Assembly: GCA_031266615.1 (NCBI GenBank)
Contig: JAISAR010000066.1
Location: forward strand, 1-8,957
Source: Rickettsiales bacterium
GTDB taxonomy: Bacteria; Pseudomonadota; Alphaproteobacteria; Rickettsiales; Anaplasmataceae
DNA length: 8,957 nucleotides
Direction: 5' to 3'
This document shows positions 5,935 through 8,957 of this stretch, one piece after another. The translations under genes were made by a program, and so were the position numbers. Under the pieces are notes generated by a model. It made no database searches. It was not told the DNA's origin and worked only from the letters and a program-made list of their open reading frames with translations. Position 1 is the first letter of the stretch, and every line of letters begins with the position of its first letter.

Positions 5935-7791
5935 CTATTTAATTCCAATAATATACAAAGCACCGATTATTAAAGTAACAAACATAATAAACGCATAATC
6001 AAATATATAGCCTGTCTGTAACTTTATAGAACTTTTTGAACATTCATCAACCAGACTTACCACACCATTTGGTCCAAATGAATCAACAGCTTTAACATCA
6101 AACTTCCATAGAAACCTAGATATGAACTTCATCGGTACAACTATGACAAAATCATATACCTCATCAAAGTACCATTTATTCTGCAAAAATTTAAGTAAAA
6201 ATTTACTTTTAATCTGCTGAAATTTTTGATAGCGGTAAATCAAGTACGCAAGCGCTATTCCGCTTAGACTCACTAGAGTTGGTAGTAACTTTATAAAGAA
6301 ATTATGGACTTCATGCTCATTAACAACTACTAAACTTGATTTCCAAAACGCATTACTAGTTATATTCAAAACATTTGCTCCCCATATTCCAGAAAATACC
6401 GATCCTAAAGCAAGTATTAGTAGCGGTATAAGCATAATTTTCGGTGCTTCATGTATATTAATTTTACTTTGTTTTTGGCTATGAAATACAAGAAGCAATA
6501 ATCTCCAAGAATAAAACGCCGTAAAGAACGCAACAACCAAGCTCATTACAAAAGCAAAACTATCAGCACTATAAGCATGCTCAATTATTAGGTCCTTTGA
6601 ATAAAAACCTGCAAATGGAAATACTCCAGAAAGTGCAAGAGATCCAACCCACATGAGAGCGTAAGTGCAAGGAATTTTTTTCCAGCAGTTTCCCATTTTC
6701 TGAATATTTTGTTCATGATGCATTGCATGAATCACATTACCTGCGCTAAGAAATAATAAAGCCTTGAAAAAGGCGTGTGTCATTAAATGAAAAATAGCGA
6801 CATTGTAAGCAGAAAGGCCACATGCCATGAACATATAACCAAGTTGGCTGCAAGTTGAATAAGCAATTATTTTCTTTATATCGTTCTGAGTAATTGCAAC
6901 GGTAGCTGCAAAAAAGGCAGTAAGCGCACCAACAATCACTATCAATTCTTGTGCTACATTTGACAGCTCAAACAATGGAGAACATTTTGCTACTAAAAAT
7001 ATACCTGCCGTTACCATAGTTGCTGCATGAATGAGTGCAGAGACAGGAGTTGGTCCTTCCATTGCATCTGGCAACCAAACATGCAAACCAAGCTGAGCAG
7101 ACTTTCCCATACAGCCAATAAAAAGTAATATGCATGTTATATGAACCACTCTGAATTCACAACAGAACGCCCTAATGTTCTGTGCACCAAGAAGATCGGC
7201 TGTGTCAAAAATTTCAGCAAATTTCAAAGAATGAAATGTGTAATAAATAAGAAAAATTCCAATTAATAGCGCAAAGTCTCCTACTCTATTTACAACAAAT
7301 GCTTTAAATGCTGCATTATTTGCAGAATATTTTTGAAACCAAAATCCTATGAGTAAATAAGAGCACAAGCCAACTCCTTCCCAGCCAAAGAAAAGCTGCA
7401 CAAAATTGTCACTCACAATCAGTACAATCATGCAAAACGTAAACAGTGATAAACAAGAAAAGAACCTAGACTTTCCCTTATCATGTTTCATATAACCGAT
7501 AGAATAGAGATGAACTACCAGCGAAACGGTGGTAATTACAATCAACATCAAAGATGAGAGGGCATCCACACTAATCGCCCAATTTACTTTTAGGACGCTC
7601 AACGAAAACAAAGGAAATAAACTCAAATGATAATTTTGGGAGAAGGTGAAAAAAACATACCAAGATAAAACAGCAGATATTCCAATTCCTGCAGTTGTTA
7701 TTAACTGACTAAAAATATCTCTTCTAAAAAGCGCTGCAAATAATGAACTAAAAAGTGGCAAAAACACTATTAATTTTAGTATATCAGTCAT
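5935..7791 (-). CDS. nuoL: NADH-quinone oxidoreductase subunit L
   Basis: This is the distal, largest antiporter-like subunit of complex I, carrying the long lateral helix along the membrane arm. Its 618 residues match the usual length. Landmarks are E138 in FFGWEGVGLCSYLLIGFW, K230 in GCMGKSAQLGLHVWLPDA (227-243), the continuing EGPTPVSALIHAATMVTAG (245-263), and NDIKKIIAYSTCSQLGYM further on. The C-terminal part has a charged amphipathic stretch (YRYQKFQQIKSKFLLKF) followed by VYDFVIVVPMKFISRFLW and a last membrane helix (FAFIM-like, about 595-616), consistent with the lateral-helix end. The ATG at 7791 follows nuoK by 4 nt; the AAGG before it is too close to be an ideal ribosome binding site. 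The gene is intact. Confidence 0.96.
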   Translation of the reverse strand: MTDILKLIVFLPLFSSLFAALFRRDIFSQLITTAGIGISAVLSWYVFFTFSQNYHLSLFPLFSLSVLKVNWAISVDALSSLMLIVITTVSLVVHLYSIGYMKHDKGKSRFFSCLSLFTFCMIVLIVSDNFVQLFFGWEGVGLCSYLLIGFWFQKYSANNAAFKAFVVNRVGDFALLIGIFLIYYTFHSLKFAEIFDTADLLGAQNIRAFCCEFRVVHITCILLFIGCMGKSAQLGLHVWLPDAMEGPTPVSALIHAATMVTAGIFLVAKCSPLFELSNVAQELIVIVGALTAFFAATVAITQNDIKKIIAYSTCSQLGYMFMACGLSAYNVAIFHLMTHAFFKALLFLSAGNVIHAMHHEQNIQKMGNCWKKIPCTYALMWVGSLALSGVFPFAGFYSKDLIIEHAYSADSFAFVMSLVVAFFTAFYSWRLLLLVFHSQKQSKINIHEAPKIMLIPLLILALGSVFSGIWGANVLNITSNAFWKSSLVVVNEHEVHNFFIKLLPTLVSLSGIALAYLIYRYQKFQQIKSKFLLKFLQNKWYFDEVYDFVIVVPMKFISRFLWKFDVKAVDSFGPNGVVSLVDECSKSSIKLQTGYIFDYAFIMFVTLIIGALYIIGIK

Positions 7792-7795
7792 ACCT

Positions 7796-8104
7796 TCATT
7801 CTTTCATTAAGTTTGCTCGTTCAACATCTATATTGCCACGGCTTCTATAATATACAACCAATATTGCAAGTCCTATTCCTGACTCCGCTGCGGCAACAGT
7901 CAACACAAACATGACAAAAATTTGCCCAACTATATCATTCGTAAAAGCAGAAAAAGCGACTAAATTGATATTAATTGCTAGCAACAATACCTCTATTGAT
8001 AATAATATGTTAATTATGCTTTTACGGTTGATGAAAATACCGCACACTCCAATAGTGAATAAAATAGCGGCAACTACCAAGAAATGATTTAATCCTATTT
8101 CCAT
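7796..8104 (-). CDS. nuoK: NADH-quinone oxidoreductase subunit K
   Basis: This is a small three-helix membrane subunit linking the quinone site to the antiporter subunits. At 102 residues it has the usual length. The two conserved membrane glutamates are present: E38 in LLSIEVLLLAININLVAF and E74 in AAAESGIGLAILVVYYR. They correspond to the E36 and E72 known to matter for proton translocation in E. coli. The start ATG lies 10 nt inside the end of nuoJ and has a good AAGGAG 4 nt upstream. Confidence 0.96.
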   Translation of the reverse strand: MEIGLNHFLVVAAILFTIGVCGIFINRKSIINILLSIEVLLLAININLVAFSAFTNDIVGQIFVMFVLTVAAAESGIGLAILVVYYRSRGNIDVERANLMKE

Positions 8105-8682
8105 TCCACTCCTTTTCCAAATTTAGCCTTAACCAACTTTACAGATGAGGATTGTGTCAATTGCTTTAATACATTCTGTCTTTTGATTCCCTTTTTCTTG
8201 TCCTGCAAAGTAAGAGCAATTGCACCCACAATTGCAATAAGTAGCAAAATGCCAGAAAGGTGAAAGGCGTACATATAGTCAGTGTACAGCAAATTACCGA
8301 TGGCTTTCACATTATTGGCATTATAGTTTATAACATTGCTTATATTAAGTGCTGAGCTGCGGATTACAAAACTGATAATGAGAAAAAACACGACACATAA
8401 TATAGCACCAACAGCCAGATGCTTTGCAAAACCCTGACGCAATCTTATGTAGTCAATATCGAGCATCATAACTACAAAAAGGAATAACACTGCAACTGCC
8501 CCGATATATACTATCAGCACCATCATAGCAATAAACTCAGCTCCAAGAAGGATAAAAAGAGCTGCAGAGTTAACGAAAGTGAAAATTAAAAATAATACTG
8601 CATGCACAGGATTCCTTGCGCTGATCACACAAACAGCAGATAAAATGCTAAGAATTGCAAAAAAATAAAAGAAAAAAGTCAT
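8095..8682 (-). CDS. nuoJ: NADH-quinone oxidoreductase subunit J
   Basis: This is a membrane subunit of complex I next to NuoK and NuoH, whose third helix takes part in the coupling movement. The 195-residue protein has five hydrophobic segments (about 1-20, 27-46, 52-74, 88-108 and 137-160). The conserved third helix LIVYIGAVAVLFLFVVMML (56-74) includes the family tyrosine at 59 in VYIGA. NPVHAVLFLIFTFVNSAALF is also typical. It is the first gene of the minus-strand unit: upstream DNA holds no nuoI, so the nuo genes are split, as is usual in this bacterial family. The ATG at 8682 has no clear Shine-Dalgarno sequence. The tail overlaps nuoK by 10 nt. Confidence 0.95.
   Translation of the reverse strand: MTFFFYFFAILSILSAVCVISARNPVHAVLFLIFTFVNSAALFILLGAEFIAMMVLIVYIGAVAVLFLFVVMMLDIDYIRLRQGFAKHLAVGAILCVVFFLIISFVIRSSALNISNVINYNANNVKAIGNLLYTDYMYAFHLSGILLLIAIVGAIALTLQDKKKGIKRQNVLKQLTQSSSVKLVKAKFGKGVEWK
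8109..8114 (-). promoter_or_regulatory. Ribosome binding site of nuoK
   Basis: AAGGAG on the minus strand is 4 nt before the nuoK ATG and lies within the last codons of nuoJ. It is the best Shine-Dalgarno match in the operon. Confidence 0.6.
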
Positions 8683-8689
8683 TAATATT

Positions 8690-8707
8690 TAACTGCAACA
8701 ACAGTTA
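8690..8707. other. Small dyad in the nuoJ leader or transcription start region
   Basis: TAACTG and CAGTTA form a perfect 6-bp inverted repeat around CAACAA. It spans the predicted transcription start of the nuo operon (near 8704) and ends 7 nt before the nuoJ start codon. It could be an operator or a short leader hairpin. Chance is not excluded in DNA this AT-rich. Confidence 0.3.
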
Positions 8708-8710
8708 TTA

Positions 8711-8739
8711 ATTTAAAGTAACTCTTGCTATGAAGTCAA
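8711..8739 (-). promoter_or_regulatory. Probable promoter of the nuoJKLMN-birA-ccmDE operon
   Basis: On the minus strand TTGACT (8734-8739, 5 of 6 to consensus) and TTAAAT (8711-8716, 4 of 6) are separated by 17 nt. The predicted leader is about 20 nt. The -35 boxes of this promoter and of the divergent strong promoter are 45 bp apart, so one regulator or change in supercoiling could affect both. No promoter-sized gap exists further down the operon. Confidence 0.45.
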
Positions 8740-8741
8740 TA

Positions 8742-8817
8742 AACTTATTGCATGGCAGCGTGTGTCATGAGACAAAAAAACTACTTGACAAATTCCGCCG
8801 ACTTCATTATCATAGCA
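8742..8817 (+). promoter_or_regulatory. Strong rightward promoter module (copy 2 of 2)
   Basis: A consensus TTGACA (8785-8790), a 17-nt spacer and TATCAT (8808-8813) are preceded by seven A's and, 26 nt upstream of the -35, by TGGCAG (8753-8758). It matches the leftward module at 109-180 over its whole length with small gaps, although the spacers differ in sequence (CCGCCGACTT against TTTCAACCCC). It should drive the reading frame that begins at 8864, with a leader of about 44 nt containing a weak hairpin (8835-8851). Confidence 0.72.
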
Positions 8818-8863
8818 CTAAGGGTATTTCTGACTCAAAACTTGTTTTTGATCTGCAGGCTCA

Positions 8864-8957
8864 ATGACAAAATTCAGTAAAAAACTCAGGGTATTTTTTG
8901 GCGGATTGTATCAAATTATAGCGGCTGCATGTCTTTTTCATTTTTTCTACATTCAGC
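8864..8957 (+). CDS. N-terminus of an unidentified rightward protein, cut by the window end
   Basis: An ATG is followed by 31 open codons to the window end. The peptide starts MTKFSKKLRVFFGGLYQI and continues with IAAACLFHFFYIQ: a basic N-terminus followed by a hydrophobic stretch, like a membrane anchor or signal sequence. An AGG lies about 5 nt upstream (GCAGGCTCAATG), and a strong promoter lies about 50 nt upstream, both in favour of a real gene. I do not recognise the protein. The frame is short enough that chance cannot be dismissed. Confidence 0.5.
   Translation, partial: MTKFSKKLRVFFGGLYQIIAAACLFHFFYIQ

Noticed and set aside
8835..8851. TCAAAA-CTTGT-TTTTGA hairpin in the right leader as a terminator or attenuator
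   Set aside because: The stem is almost all A/T and weak, and it is not followed by a U-run. It is mentioned only as a minor part of the leader.
1..8957. CRISPR array, insertion sequence, phage gene or toxin-antitoxin pair
   Set aside because: No regularly spaced repeats, transposase or integrase motifs, terminal inverted repeats, or small paired genes were seen apart from the birA palindrome.

Overview
This AT-rich window (about one third G+C by eye) looks like the chromosome of an obligate intracellular alphaproteobacterium of the Anaplasmataceae, most probably Wolbachia. The evidence is the type of complex I, Mla and cytochrome c maturation proteins, the tight gene packing, and a palindromic element of the GGAATGA/TCATTCC type inserted in frame in a coding gene, a known habit of Rickettsiales and of Wolbachia in particular. 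The strain cannot be named from this sequence alone.

Layout. Positions 1-294 are mostly intergenic. A strong-looking leftward promoter leaves the window there, and a separate rightward promoter precedes a two-gene unit, mlaE-mlaF (295-1780, + strand), the permease and ATPase of a phospholipid transporter. Converging on it, with 8 bp between the stop codons, is a long minus-strand unit read from 8682 down to 1789: nuoJ, nuoK, nuoL, nuoM, nuoN, birA, ccmD, ccmE. Every junction in this unit is an overlap or a gap of no more than 4 nt, so it is probably one transcript of about 6.9 kb. ccmD (45 codons, 2171-2308) is a small gene overlapping both of its neighbours. Positions 8683-8957 hold the nuoJ promoter region, a second copy of the strong outward promoter module, and the start of a rightward reading frame cut by the window end.

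How the genes work together. NuoJKLMN form most of the membrane arm of NADH:quinone oxidoreductase (proton pumping). CcmD and CcmE belong to System I haem delivery for c-type cytochromes, so both ends of the operon serve the respiratory chain. BirA attaches biotin to a carboxylase carrier domain and is a metabolic passenger. MlaE and MlaF move phospholipid between the two membranes.

The most notable signals are (1) a 51-bp palindrome-bearing insertion that adds 17 residues to BirA without breaking the frame, and (2) a roughly 75-bp promoter module present twice, once at each edge of the window. Both copies point outward, with an A-tract, TTGACA, a 17-nt spacer and TATCAT, plus a conserved TGGCAG box about 26 nt upstream of the -35. 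I see no wholly new multi-gene system here. The core genes are ordinary and the interest lies in the repeat and the regulatory DNA.
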